A stretch of 64,000 nucleotides of DNA from Bryobacter aggregatus MPL3 (GCF_000702445.1 NZ_JNIF01000004.1:620001-684000), one strand, 5' to 3'. Counted from the stretch's first letter, positions 8,365 through 17,235 are shown. Notes: generated by a model from the sequence alone, not told the origin. Translations and numbers: made by a program.

Positions 8365-8697
8365 ATGGTCGAAAACTTCCGCAACTTCGAGACTGGCCCC
8401 GATCCCTTTGGCCGTACCTGGAAGATCACATTCCGTTGGCAGCAGAATGCAATCTCCATCCGTCATGCGGACACGGTCGATACGAAGTGGGAAATCGAGT
8501 GCGATGGCGAAGCCCAGGAAAAGATTGTCGCCCTGCCGCTTCCGGTACTGATGAAGCTCGAACATCCGATCACCGATTTCTGGTGTATGAAGCTGGGCGC
8601 CTTGCACCTGATCGATATGATTTCAAGCTGGCAGGATATGGACAAGGAATTGGTCACCCTATCCCAAGCCGAAGCGGATGCCCTGAGCAAGCGGTAG
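8365..8697 (+). CDS. Hypothetical protein, last gene of the pterin operon
   Basis: 110 residues, starting 10 bp after folE, so it is almost certainly co-transcribed with it. I do not recognise the family. It is soluble, lacks a signal peptide or membrane segment, and has a beta-rich look (FGRTWKITFRWQQNAISIRHADTV), an acidic mid-part and a Trp-rich C-terminal helix (DMISSWQDMDKELV). Its last 39 bp overlap the 3' end of the convergent aldehyde dehydrogenase gene. An earlier TTG at 8362 is possible but unneeded. Confidence 0.7.
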   Translation: MVENFRNFETGPDPFGRTWKITFRWQQNAISIRHADTVDTKWEIECDGEAQEKIVALPLPVLMKLEHPITDFWCMKLGALHLIDMISSWQDMDKELVTLSQAEADALSKR

Positions 8698-10038
8698 TTC
8701 GTCCGAATAGTTGATCGTCACCGTCTGCCGCCGCATGTAGGCTTTCCACGAATCGGTGCCTGACTCGCGGCCGCCGCCTGTTTCCTTCTCGCCGCCAAAG
8801 GCCCCGCCGATTTCAGCGCCAGAGGTTCCGATGTTGACATTGGCGATGCCGCAATCAGAACCACGAGCCGACAGGAAGGCCTCCGACGACTTCAAGTTTG
8901 TCGTGAAGATTGCGCTCGATAAGCCTTGCGGCACTTCGTTGTTCCAGGCAATCGCTTCGTCGAGGTGATCGAAGACGATCGTGTGGAGAATCGGGGCAAA
9001 GACCTCCTCGTGCACGATCGGCATCTCATGTTTGGAGGCGGCAATGGTCGGCTCGACGAAGTTGCCTTGGATCACCTTGCCACCATAGAGGATGGCTCCG
9101 CCTTCGGCAGCAATCCGCGTCACCGCCGTCAGGTAGTTTTCTACGGCCTGCGCGTTGATCAACGGACCCATCAGCGTTGCCGGGTCGAGCGGATCTCCGA
9201 TCCGGACATGGCCGTAAGCCTCGATCAGACGGGCGCGAAACTGTTCCGCAATCGAGCGATGTAGGAAGAGGCGGCGCAGGCTGGTGCAGCGTTGTCCGGC
9301 GGTGCCCACTGCGGCAAAGAGGCAGCCGCGCAAGGCCAGATCCATGTCCGCATCGGGCATGACGATGATTGCGTTGTTGCCGCCCAATTCCAAGAGCGTG
9401 CGGCCCAGACGGCGTCCCACCCGCTCAGCGACAATCTTGCCCATGCGGCTGGAGCCCGTTGCCGAAATCAGTGGCAGGCGCTTATCGTCAAGCATCGCCT
9501 CGCCGATGGTGGGCACGTCGCCGATGAGCAGGCTGAAGACTCCGGGTGGGGCGCAACGAGCGACAATCTCCTGGATGGCGACGGCGGTGCGCGGCGTCAG
9601 CTCCGATGGTTTCCAGATGACCGTGTCGCCGCAGACGGCGGCAATCAACGCGTTCCAGGCCCAGACGGCGACCGGGAAGTTGAAGGCGGTGATGACGCCC
9701 ACCGGGCCGAGCGGATGCCACTGCTCGTAGAGCCGGTGGCCGGGCCGCTCGGAGTGCGTGGTCAGGCCGTAGAGCTGGCGCGAGAGGCCAACGGCGAAGT
9801 CGGCGACATCGATCATCTCTTGCACTTCTCCCAGGCCCTCCTGGAGTATCTTGCCGCTCTCGAGGGCGACCAGACGACCTAGCTCTTCTTTGTTCGCGCG
9901 GAGCGCTTCCGCGATTTCGCGGACGATGGCCCCTCGCTGCGGGGCAGGGACGAGCCTCCACTTTTCAAAGGCGGCGAGGGCGGCGAGAACCGTGCTTTCA
10001 TAGTCTTCGCGGGTGGCAAACTGGATTTTGTCAAGCAT
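8659..10038 (-). CDS. Aldehyde dehydrogenase, ALDH7 (antiquitin/aminoadipate-semialdehyde) type
   Basis: 459 residues. ALDH fold with AFNFPVAVWAWN near 118, the general-base Glu218 (LLELGGNN), the catalytic Cys251 (GQRCTSLRRLF) and the strongly ALDH7-specific C-terminal block (NVNIGTSGAEIGGAFGGEKE, then SGTDSWKAYMRR). ALDH7 proteins oxidise alpha-aminoadipate semialdehyde in lysine breakdown, or other aldehydes. It is some 40 residues shorter than most family members at the N-terminus. The ATG is preceded by GGAAGG at good spacing and lies within the last 160 bp of the upstream radical SAM frame. The family is clear, the physiological aldehyde is not. Confidence 0.9.
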   Translation of the reverse strand: MLDKIQFATREDYESTVLAALAAFEKWRLVPAPQRGAIVREIAEALRANKEELGRLVALESGKILQEGLGEVQEMIDVADFAVGLSRQLYGLTTHSERPGHRLYEQWHPLGPVGVITAFNFPVAVWAWNALIAAVCGDTVIWKPSELTPRTAVAIQEIVARCAPPGVFSLLIGDVPTIGEAMLDDKRLPLISATGSSRMGKIVAERVGRRLGRTLLELGGNNAIIVMPDADMDLALRGCLFAAVGTAGQRCTSLRRLFLHRSIAEQFRARLIEAYGHVRIGDPLDPATLMGPLINAQAVENYLTAVTRIAAEGGAILYGGKVIQGNFVEPTIAASKHEMPIVHEEVFAPILHTIVFDHLDEAIAWNNEVPQGLSSAIFTTNLKSSEAFLSARGSDCGIANVNIGTSGAEIGGAFGGEKETGGGRESGTDSWKAYMRRQTVTINYSDELPLAQGIRFGLG

Positions 10039-10874
10039 GAGAAGCCTTCCGGACCGACGGCAAAGCTGCGCCCGAGAGCCCTGATCTCATGGTCTAACAC
10101 TTCGACCAAGCGCTGCTGGAAGCCCGGCTCGGCCCATTGCGGCTGCTCATAGTGGTCGAGAATCTTCAGTGCTGCCTCGCGCGTGGTGGCTCCATTGGGT
10201 TTGCTCGCCCGGATGTGGAAGGGGTCTCCAATGATGGGATTGTCTGTCGCCTCGACGGCCATCTTCGCCAGTGCTGCCGGGTCGCAGGGCAGAATCGGCG
10301 CGAGCGTCGCGTAGACATTCAAGCCGGCCTCGCGCAGCGCGGCAATCGTCCGCAGGCGATCGGGAATCGATTCGCAACGCGGCTCGAAGATCTTGCGGAT
10401 GCGATCGTCATCGGTGGTGAGCGAGAAGCTGATGCGCAAGTCCGTGTGCTCGGCGACGGCCTGTAGCAGCTGGACGTCGCGTAGGATGTTTGCCGAGCGG
10501 GTCTGCAGCACGAAGAGTTTGGGGGGATGGATGTAGATCTGCTCGAGGATCTTCGGCATGATCTCCTGGGTGATCTCGGCGGGCTGGTAGGGATCGGTAA
10601 GCGGCGAGCAATAGATCAACTGGTCGTCGCGCAGCTCGCGTGCCAGTAGTTCCGGCGTGTTCGTCTTATAGGTGGTGAATTCGCCCCAATGCTGCCAGTC
10701 CTCTGGTTTCAATCCGGCCTGGATGCGCATCGTGGGGACATAGCAATAAGAACAGCCGTAGGTGCAGTTGCGCGCGGGCGTGAGCGAGTGCGTGAAGCCT
10801 GCTTCCTTGAGGAACCCGGAAACCGGCGATAGAATCCGGCGGGCCTTGGTCTCGTGGATGGGGAGGAGCCGCAT
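9879..10874 (-). CDS. SPL-family radical SAM protein
   Basis: 331 residues. The radical-SAM cluster motif CxxxCxxC is at Cys37, Cys41 and Cys44 (NCTYGCSYCYVPT), placed as in spore-photoproduct-lyase-like and Rv2578c-like proteins; ISFSLTTDDDRIRKIFEP and APILPCDPAALAKM are family phrases. The recognisable domain ends at about 280 (LGRSFAVGPEGFS). The last 50 residues, rich in Ser, Pro, Lys and Arg, are read through the start of the ALDH gene in another frame and look like a run-on after loss of a stop. The start is 3 bp past the stop of the bestrophin gene. Function is unknown beyond probable radical chemistry. Confidence 0.83.
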   Translation of the reverse strand: MRLLPIHETKARRILSPVSGFLKEAGFTHSLTPARNCTYGCSYCYVPTMRIQAGLKPEDWQHWGEFTTYKTNTPELLARELRDDQLIYCSPLTDPYQPAEITQEIMPKILEQIYIHPPKLFVLQTRSANILRDVQLLQAVAEHTDLRISFSLTTDDDRIRKIFEPRCESIPDRLRTIAALREAGLNVYATLAPILPCDPAALAKMAVEATDNPIIGDPFHIRASKPNGATTREAALKILDHYEQPQWAEPGFQQRLVEVLDHEIRALGRSFAVGPEGFSCLTKSSLPPAKTMKARFSPPSPPLKSGGSSLPRSEGPSSAKSRKRSARTKKS

Positions 10875-10876
10875 CG

Positions 10877-11737
10877 CTATAAGCCCTCCGGCATCTTGTC
10901 CGGCTCCGAATGTTCGAGCTCCACCAGAGCAAACAGATTGTGGCGGATGGTGGTGCAGATGTCCTCTAAGGGCAGATCGTTCTCGTCGAGTCCAAAGGGA
11001 CCTTCGATCTCGACGCCGATCTCTTCAATGCCAAAGAAGACGTAGCTGATGACCAGCGTGTCGAGGACCGTCGCCCAACCGTAGGTGTCGACCAACGCAA
11101 AGGGGAGCGAGAAGCAATAGACCACCAAGGCGCGCCGCAGGTGGACCACATAGGCAAAGGGCAGAGGAGTTTTGCGGATGCGCTCGCAGCCACCGAGGTA
11201 GTCAATCAGGAGTTGGACGTTCTGGTCCATGCTGGCAAGAATGATGTCGGTGATGGCCCCACGCCGCCGGGCCTCCTGGAGCGCGAAGGTCATCTGCGTG
11301 GCAATCGTCAGGGGCGGGTGTTGGGATTCCAGCATTCCAGCGATCTTTGCCCCGCGCAGATGGTACATGCAGGCTGCGGCAAAATCGACGTTGAGTTGCG
11401 CCAGATGTACAACCAAATCCCGCTCGCCAGAGAGATGCACTGTGGCCTGCCGTACCAGATTCCGCGTCTCATTGACGATCCCGCCCCAGAGCTTCCGGCC
11501 TTCCCAATAGCGGTCGTAGGATGCGTTGGTGCGGAAAACAAGAAGCATCGAAAGAGCCAGGCCGACGAGCGTATGGAGCAGCGAGGAAATATTGACGTCG
11601 TGATAGTTCTTGTCAAAATAGACGACGCCTGCAGACCAGAAAACGCAAATGAGAACGCGGCCGCTGATCTCTTTGACCAGCGAGCCGCGAATATCGAAGA
11701 AGTGGTCGAGCCACTTATGAGGGTCGTAGGTGATCAA
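10877..11737 (-). CDS. Bestrophin-family (UPF0187) ion channel-like membrane protein
   Basis: 286 residues. The N-terminal block (YDPHKWLDHFFDIRGSL), LVFRTNASYDRYWEGRKLWG near 70-90 and RNLVRQA are hallmarks of bacterial bestrophin homologues, which form pentameric anion or cation channels in the inner membrane. Hydrophobic helices follow at about 25-45, 55-70, 205-225 and 230-250, and the C-terminal GIEEIGVEIEGPFGLDENDLPL is typical. It is the first gene of a unit with the SPL radical SAM protein and ALDH. Ion selectivity cannot be read from sequence. Confidence 0.88.
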   Translation of the reverse strand: MITYDPHKWLDHFFDIRGSLVKEISGRVLICVFWSAGVVYFDKNYHDVNISSLLHTLVGLALSMLLVFRTNASYDRYWEGRKLWGGIVNETRNLVRQATVHLSGERDLVVHLAQLNVDFAAACMYHLRGAKIAGMLESQHPPLTIATQMTFALQEARRRGAITDIILASMDQNVQLLIDYLGGCERIRKTPLPFAYVVHLRRALVVYCFSLPFALVDTYGWATVLDTLVISYVFFGIEEIGVEIEGPFGLDENDLPLEDICTTIRHNLFALVELEHSEPDKMPEGL

Positions 11738-14126
11738 TCAATTTGAGCCTAGCACTCGCGGAGGAGCCTTCTTGACGTACTTGTCGAACCATTGGATCTG
11801 TTCGTAAAGAACGTGTTCGGTGCTCTCCTTGGCTGCATAGCCGTGTGCCTCATGAGGAAGCGTCACATAGCGTACCGTGCCGCCGTTCCCTCGAATCGCC
11901 AGGTACATGCGTTCGGATTGGATCGGAAAGGTGCCGGTATTGTTGTCTGCCTCGCCGTGGATCAGAAGGAGGGGCTCCTTGATTTTGTCTGCGATCAGGA
12001 AGGGCGACATCTTGAGGTAGGTGTCCTTGGCCTCCCAGAAGGTGCGGCGCTCATTCTGGAAGCCGAAAGGCGTTAGCGTGCGGTTGTAGGCTCCGGAGCG
12101 GGCGATGCCAGCCCGGTATGAGCCAACAGATTGGCGGTCATAAAGGCGCCATAAGAATGGCCACCGACGCCGACGCGGTCGGGATCGGTCACCCCCATCG
12201 CTACGGCCTTGTCGATGGCGGCTTTGGCCGATGTCGTGAGTTGCTCAACATAGGTGTTGTTGGCCTCATCGGGAGAACCAACGATGGGGATGGTCGCGCC
12301 GTCGAGAATCGCATACCCTTCGAGCAGAAAGAACAGGTGGGAGTAGCCGGTGATGCTGGTGAAGCGCTTGGTAGAGCCAGAGATCTGCCCGGCCGTATCT
12401 CCATCGGTGAATTCTACCGGATAGGCCCAGACAACGGTGGGCAGCCTGGTGCCTTGCTTGTAGCCCGGGGGGAGATAGAGCGTGAAGCTCAAGTCCACGC
12501 CGTCAGCGCGCTTGTACTTGACGAGTTGCTTGGTGATGCCGCGAAGCTGGGGCGCAGGGTCCGCGAAGTTGGTGAAGGTATCGAGAGAACCTTTGTTGTC
12601 GCGGATGAAGAAGTTCGGCACCTGCGTGGGGGATTCGCGGCGCGTGAGGAAGCGAGAGCCGTCGTCGCTGAGCAGCGCGACTACGGTTTCATAGTGATCG
12701 GCATCGCATTGGAAGAGTCGCTCGGTCTTGCCGGTGACGGGGTCGAGGCGGTCGAGAAAGGGTCTGTCGCCCTCTGCCGATGCGCCGTCGCCAGTGAGGA
12801 AAAAGTAGCCGCCCGATTCGGCGAGAACACGCTGCCCGTTGGGTAGGGTCTGGGTGAGGAAAGTGCCGGGATTGCGATAGCGATCCTGCTGATTCCGTTC
12901 GTTGAGAATCTTCGCCGGAGCGCTGGGATTCTTCGGGTCGATCAACATGGTGCGCAGCCAGCGGCGTTGGCGTTCCATGTCACTGACGATGAGGGCGTTG
13001 CCCTTGGCGCTCCAGAGCAGCTTTCCGGTGAGCCGTTCCTTGGTTTTGATGAGTTCTGCCGGGGCAGTCTTGAAGGGCGCCTTGGTTGAGAGGACGCGGT
13101 CGCGATTGGGAACCTTCTCCTTCGGATTGCCGCCATCGAGAGCTTCTACCCAATAGAGGCTGGCTGTTTCTGACGGGTTCCAATCGACACCGCGCGGGCC
13201 TGTGCTGACGCCACCCAACGGGATGCGTTCCTGCATCGGTACGCTGGCAATCTTGTACTCAATGAGGCCCGAACGATTCCAGACCTCAATCTCTTTGGGA
13301 AAGTTCGCGAAGGTCAACACATAAGAGAAGGGCTTGTGGATCTGGGTGACAAGCAGATGTTGGCCATCCGGTGAGGGCTGCTGGTCGATGATGAGCGCCG
13401 GCTTGCCGACTGTTGTGAATTGACCGGTGGCTGCGTTCACCAGGGCCAGTTGGGACTGCGCGAAATAGGCAAAGAGTTCCTCGTCGTGGGGGTTCTTGAG
13501 CAGGTCCTGGTAGGTCGGTGTGGCGCCGGTCTTTCCAGAGGTCTCCTGGATTGCAGGAGAGTTGGGGGTGGTGGGTTGCTCGGGCATCTTGCCACGAGTG
13601 GGAGGAACCAGCCGGACGAGCAGAGTACGCGAATCGGGCATCCATTCGACTGCGTCGCCGATGGATGCATTGATCGCAGCCTTCTCGATCTTCTTGAGGC
13701 GGTCTGTTGCCGTTTCTCCGATCCAGAGCTCCAGGCTGCTGGGAGTATGATTCAGAAGCGAAAAGAAACGGCCATCCGGGGCCAATGGAGCCCGGTGAGA
13801 GCGGCCTTAGCGGGCAGGTCGAGCTTGGTGACCTGCCCGCCATCGATCTTTTGGAGGAAAGCCGATTGCCCGTAAGCAATCAGGTGGGGGCCGGAGTTGG
13901 CCGGGTCGATTCGAAGACCTGCCAGGCGCAGCATGGGCTTGGCGAGGTCAGCGATGGTTGGGTTGCGCACCATATCCATGAACAGAACGTGGGTCCGGGT
14001 AGGGTTGACGTTGGGTGTCGGAGTTCCTGGAGCGTTAAGCACGTCCAGAATCGCCTTTGGGGGGTTCTGATACCCCGTCTGGGCGAAGATAGAAAAAGCA
14101 GTGAGCGCAAACAGCAGCAGTCGCAT
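11738..14126 (-). pseudogene. S9-family (prolyl oligopeptidase type) peptidase, broken by two frameshifts
   Basis: Three reading frames on one strand join into one S9 peptidase of roughly 800 residues. The first (14126 to about 13784) has a signal peptide and the start of the propeller; the second (to about 12110) has the propeller and the nucleophile GGHSYGAF; the third (to 11738) has the acid (HGEADNNT) and the His (HEAHGY). At about 13782 one G is missing: adding it gives LHWAPDGRFF. At about 12110 the frame changes just before GIARSGAYNRTLTP, and about three residues usual in the family are also absent, so roughly ten bases may be lost. All catalytic residues survive, but no single frame holds them. 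A genuine pseudogene seems likelier than two sequencing errors, because other long genes here are intact. Confidence 0.8.
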
Positions 14127-14130
14127 AGAT

Positions 14131-14880
14131 ATGTCTCGGCGGACTTTTCTGCATGTCGGTTACGCCATGAGCGGGAATGGACAGCCGAGGGAGATCTGGC
14201 ATGACCAGGATGGCGGTTGGGAAGATATTGCCGCGCTCGCGATTCTCTTGCGCAGTCCGGATGTGAAGGTGATGGGGATCACCATTACGAACGGAATTGC
14301 GGATCCGCAGACCGCTCGCCAACGGACGCAAATGCTGCTCGATGCACTCTCAGAACGTGAGGCGAAGCTGGTTGATGCGATTCCGGCCGGTGAAGAGATT
14401 CTGGCAACCGGTCCGCTGACGCGAGTCGCCGCCATGATCCGTTCCAAGCAAAAGCCGAAGAGCGTGACCTGGATGGGGGGTGCGATTCAGGCGCCGGGGA
14501 ACGCTCCAGGGAATGCGGAATGGAATGCCGCTCAGGATCCCTCCGCGTTGCGGACTGTCTTGTCGAGCGGAGTGCCATTGACGCTCTGCCCGCTGGACCT
14601 GACGAATCAGTTTCGTAGTACACCTGATGTGGTGCCCGGCGCCGGTACTGTACAGGAGCAGTTGCGTGCTGCGTATCGCGAGAAAGATCGCTATTTCTGG
14701 GATGAAATCGCCGCGGCCTGGATTGTGGTTCCGGGACTCTTTACAGAGAAATGGCTCCATATCCAAGCCGATCGTAAAGCCAGGCTGCGGCAAGAAAGTA
14801 CTGGGTGGAGGGTGAGAGTGTTGCAAGGCTGCGACACCCGTGGCTTTCTAGGTCTCTTAACCCAGACTTTTCGATTTTAG
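14131..14880 (+). CDS. Nucleoside hydrolase-like protein with altered calcium site
   Basis: 249 residues from ATG 14131; 14167 is an alternative start. The N-terminal HDQDGGWEDIAALAILL followed by VKVMGITITNG matches the inosine-uridine-preferring hydrolase fold, and TGPLTRVA, VTWMGGAI and AEWNAAQDPSALRTV are the family's later blocks. The calcium motif DxDxGxDD reads DQDGGWED, so one Asp is Glu, and the C-terminal HD pair reads WD (FWDEIAAAW). It is somewhat shorter than the usual 300 residues. The family hydrolyses ribonucleosides to ribose and base; with these changes activity is uncertain. It diverges from the broken S9 gene with only 4 bp between start codons. There is no clear signal peptide, although SRRTFL at residues 2-7 resembles a Tat remnant. 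Confidence 0.72.
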   Translation: MSRRTFLHVGYAMSGNGQPREIWHDQDGGWEDIAALAILLRSPDVKVMGITITNGIADPQTARQRTQMLLDALSEREAKLVDAIPAGEEILATGPLTRVAAMIRSKQKPKSVTWMGGAIQAPGNAPGNAEWNAAQDPSALRTVLSSGVPLTLCPLDLTNQFRSTPDVVPGAGTVQEQLRAAYREKDRYFWDEIAAAWIVVPGLFTEKWLHIQADRKARLRQESTGWRVRVLQGCDTRGFLGLLTQTFRF

Positions 14881-14895
14881 AAGAGCTGCTGCGAG

Positions 14896-16377
14896 TTATG
14901 GCGACTTTAGTTTCCAAATTTTTCCCGTGAAATTCGAGGTAAGAATTTCTATTTCTGGTTCATACCTGTGCAGAATAAATTCCTCAATATTTTTGAAATG
15001 AAGACGCGCTGGGTTCGTATTTGGCCAGATTTTTAGAATTTCACTATCGCTGAAATAAAACCAAAAGATGAACTGAGGAGGCTTTCTGTGGAGGTCCGCT
15101 AGCACTTGTTGCTCATCTTGGGCCGTCATCATCCCGGGTTGGAGGAACTCATACCGAGTCGGATTCTCAGCATGTAATAACGGGTAGAGCGCTGTGAAGT
15201 ACGGATAGGCAAACAGGGTCGAACCCTCCGGGATTGCAGCGTAAATCGATTGGACTGATGCGATGCTGTGTTCGTCCCCCACTAGTTTTCCGGCACGGGA
15301 ATCGAAGTCCATCTTCTTTCCGAAGGTCGAAAGTATGAGCACGAGGAGGAAGACTGCCGGCATTAGCAGCGTGGCTTGGGCAGGGGGAAGGAGAGCCTCG
15401 GGGAGCTGCTTCCAGATCATCGCAATCGCCATTCCTAGGAATGGCCCCATCAGGAACATCAACTGCAGCGCATCCCACTTCGGTAATGCGGTAGGAAAAA
15501 CCGCGACAACAAAGAGGAGGGGGAAGATCAGGTCTTGTTGTTTGCGAAGGAGGATCAAGAGCAGGCCGAGTGCAGCGACGATCGGCGGAAGCCAGACACT
15601 GAGCAGGATGTGGGGCAGGTAGTGCAGGGGAATCTCATTGAAGTAGTATCCGTAGCCGACTCGATTCGCTTCTGCGTAATTGACAATGACCCACTTCATG
15701 TTCTCGATCATGGGGAGAAGGGCTCCCTGTACGGTGAGAACGATTAGAGGGATCGTACCCGCGACCATGGCGCCAGTGAGGAAGGGCAGCAGGTATTGTC
15801 TTGCTTGAATTGCAAGATAGATCGTAATGATCAAGAGCGGCCATACAAAGCTCTGGGTGGTCCAGCAAGCGAGGGAAAGGAAAGCCCCGGCGAGTGCAGC
15901 GTTACGGCGGGAAAAGTGTTGAGCAGAGAAGAAGCAAACCGCAGCAGCCGAGTAGAAGGCCATGCTTAACCAGCGGTGGTTGACTTCCAATCGATTCCAG
16001 AGGTCCATTGTGATTGTGAACCAGAGCGCGACGGCACAGAGTCCAGCACGCAAGCTCGCGATGCGGTGGACGAGGCAGAGTATGCCAGTGGCGATCATGC
16101 CTATGGAGATCGCCACTGGCAGCCGCAGGAATGGAATATTCCGTCCGAAGAAGAATTCGAATACTGCTTCTGTCCAGTAAATTATTGGGCCGGTGAATGC
16201 GAAAAAATCGACATAGGGAATCTGTCCCTGGAGGAGGCGATGTCCGCCCTGTAGGTAGATGCCCTCATCAATGCTAGGAGAAAGAAGATGAGCGGTCAGA
16301 AACCAAGTGAGACAGCTTGTAATGGAGAATACGAGAATTGCAGGGAGTCGCAGGGAAGGGCGCGCGGGACTTGTCAT
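14896..16377 (-). CDS. Multi-spanning membrane glycosyltransferase-like protein (GT39/ArnT type)
   Basis: 493 residues from ATG 16377; the GTG at 16404 would fall within the upstream terminator and is rejected. About ten hydrophobic helices cover residues 15-350, followed by a soluble C-terminal domain. The first external loop carries SIDEGIYLQGGHRLLQGQIPYVDFF, the Asp-Glu loop pattern of polyprenol-phosphate-sugar-dependent glycosyltransferases of the GT39/GT83 type. Such enzymes add sugars to lipid A, glycans or proteins on the periplasmic face. Acceptor and donor are unknown. It follows the PEP-CTERM gene on the same strand. Confidence 0.75.
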   Translation of the reverse strand: MTSPARPSLRLPAILVFSITSCLTWFLTAHLLSPSIDEGIYLQGGHRLLQGQIPYVDFFAFTGPIIYWTEAVFEFFFGRNIPFLRLPVAISIGMIATGILCLVHRIASLRAGLCAVALWFTITMDLWNRLEVNHRWLSMAFYSAAAVCFFSAQHFSRRNAALAGAFLSLACWTTQSFVWPLLIITIYLAIQARQYLLPFLTGAMVAGTIPLIVLTVQGALLPMIENMKWVIVNYAEANRVGYGYYFNEIPLHYLPHILLSVWLPPIVAALGLLLILLRKQQDLIFPLLFVVAVFPTALPKWDALQLMFLMGPFLGMAIAMIWKQLPEALLPPAQATLLMPAVFLLVLILSTFGKKMDFDSRAGKLVGDEHSIASVQSIYAAIPEGSTLFAYPYFTALYPLLHAENPTRYEFLQPGMMTAQDEQQVLADLHRKPPQFIFWFYFSDSEILKIWPNTNPARLHFKNIEEFILHRYEPEIEILTSNFTGKIWKLKSP

Positions 16378-16388
16378 TTGGGCGATAC

Positions 16389-16418
16389 AAAAGAAAAAGG
16401 CCACACCGAAGTGTGGCC
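16389..16418 (-). terminator. Rho-independent terminator of the PEP-CTERM gene
   Basis: On the minus strand an 8-bp GGCCACAC/GTGTGGCC stem closed by a TTCG tetraloop is followed by TTTTTCTTTT. It lies 25 bp past the PEP-CTERM stop and before the glycosyltransferase start. Confidence 0.9.
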
Positions 16419-16443
16419 CTCTCCTTTTAGGAAATTCCTAACT

Positions 16444-16989
16444 TTAGCGACGACGACGAGCGATCGAAGCGATTCCGACCAGGCCGGCGCCGATGAGGGC
16501 AACGGTGCTGGGTTCCGGAACTTCACCAGGCAGGCTGTAGGTATAGGTGTAGCGAACGGTGCCGCTATAGCCTTCAGAACCTGAATTGACACCAGTCAGC
16601 GTTACGGTCGTTCCAGCAAAGGTGTCAGCGTTGATCGCGTAGCTGGAATAAGCCGGCGATGCTAGATCCTTTACGGTACCGTTACCGGTCTGGGTAACAG
16701 TGGAGATGACCGGGCTGAAATTGCCGTTCGCGACTGCATAGGTGATGGTGACGCTGATCGGCGGGGTGCCAACGTCTGAGTAGGTGTAATCGGCCATGAA
16801 CTTCAATTCGAGGTTGGAGATGTTCCCACCAATGATGGAAAAGCTCGGGCAGCTCAATGTGGCAGAAGTTGCAGGGGAATTGCTGGCTTCGAATAAGGTA
16901 GTACCGCACAGACCACTGACGGTAGCGCCAAACGAAGACAAACTCATTGCTGTCAGAGCAGCCAACAGCATAAGGAATTTTTTCGTCAA
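16444..16989 (-). CDS. PEP-CTERM sorting domain secreted protein
   Basis: 181 residues. There is a signal peptide (TKKFLMLLAALTAMSLSSFGA), a Ser/Thr/Gly-rich beta-type body with two cysteines near 28 and 47, and the sorting tail VPEPSTVALIGAGLVGIASI followed by RRRR, the canonical PEP-CTERM signal for exosortase processing. It is probably exported and then handled in the envelope or in extracellular matrix formation. No exosortase gene lies in the window. The start is TTG at 16989, six bases after an AGGAGGG ribosome site; the first ATG (16971) would cut the signal peptide. A good promoter lies upstream. Confidence 0.88.
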   Translation of the reverse strand: MTKKFLMLLAALTAMSLSSFGATVSGLCGTTLFEASNSPATSATLSCPSFSIIGGNISNLELKFMADYTYSDVGTPPISVTITYAVANGNFSPVISTVTQTGNGTVKDLASPAYSSYAINADTFAGTTVTLTGVNSGSEGYSGTVRYTYTYSLPGEVPEPSTVALIGAGLVGIASIARRRR

Positions 16990-17025
16990 GATTATCCCTC
17001 CTAAGAGATATTGAAATTGAGTGTA

Positions 17026-17043
17026 GGGTGAACCCTATCACCC
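17026..17043. promoter_or_regulatory. Inverted repeat in the PEP-CTERM leader
   Basis: GGGTG (8-nt spacer) CACCC lies between the predicted promoter and start of the PEP-CTERM gene, with an alternative AGGGT/ACCCT pairing. It could be an operator or a leader hairpin; the role is not known. Confidence 0.3.
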
Positions 17044-17054
17044 ACTTCATGTCG

Positions 17055-17083
17055 AGTATAAGTAAGGGAACCTGAATCGTCAA
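17055..17083 (-). promoter_or_regulatory. Sigma-70-type promoter of the PEP-CTERM gene
   Basis: On the minus strand TTGACG (17083-17078) and TATACT (17060-17055) are separated by 17 nt. It is the best promoter match in the window and points at the PEP-CTERM gene with a leader of about 60 nt. Confidence 0.7.
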
Positions 17084-17131
17084 GCCAGTTGGCCCTAGAA
17101 AGAGACAATTTTGTTGTGCGGAGGACACAGA

Positions 17132-17144
17132 CCGTACTGTACGG
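17132..17144. promoter_or_regulatory. Palindrome CCGTAC-T-GTACGG in the divergent intergenic region
   Basis: A perfect 6-bp-arm inverted repeat with one central base, about 50 nt upstream of the PEP-CTERM -35 and about 90 nt before the divergent beta-barrel gene. Its symmetry suggests a dimeric regulator site; no regulator gene is adjacent. Confidence 0.35.
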
Positions 17145-17235
17145 ACAGTCAGCGTGATTCCTGAGCACTGAAACGTTCTCTAATGACCTCTCGTCGTATC
17201 AATTGAGAATAAAATATTAGGAGGATGTACACCCC

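Noticed and set aside
16378-16404. GTG start at 16404 for the glycosyltransferase
   Set aside because: It lies inside the terminator stem of the preceding gene; ATG 16377 is the better start.
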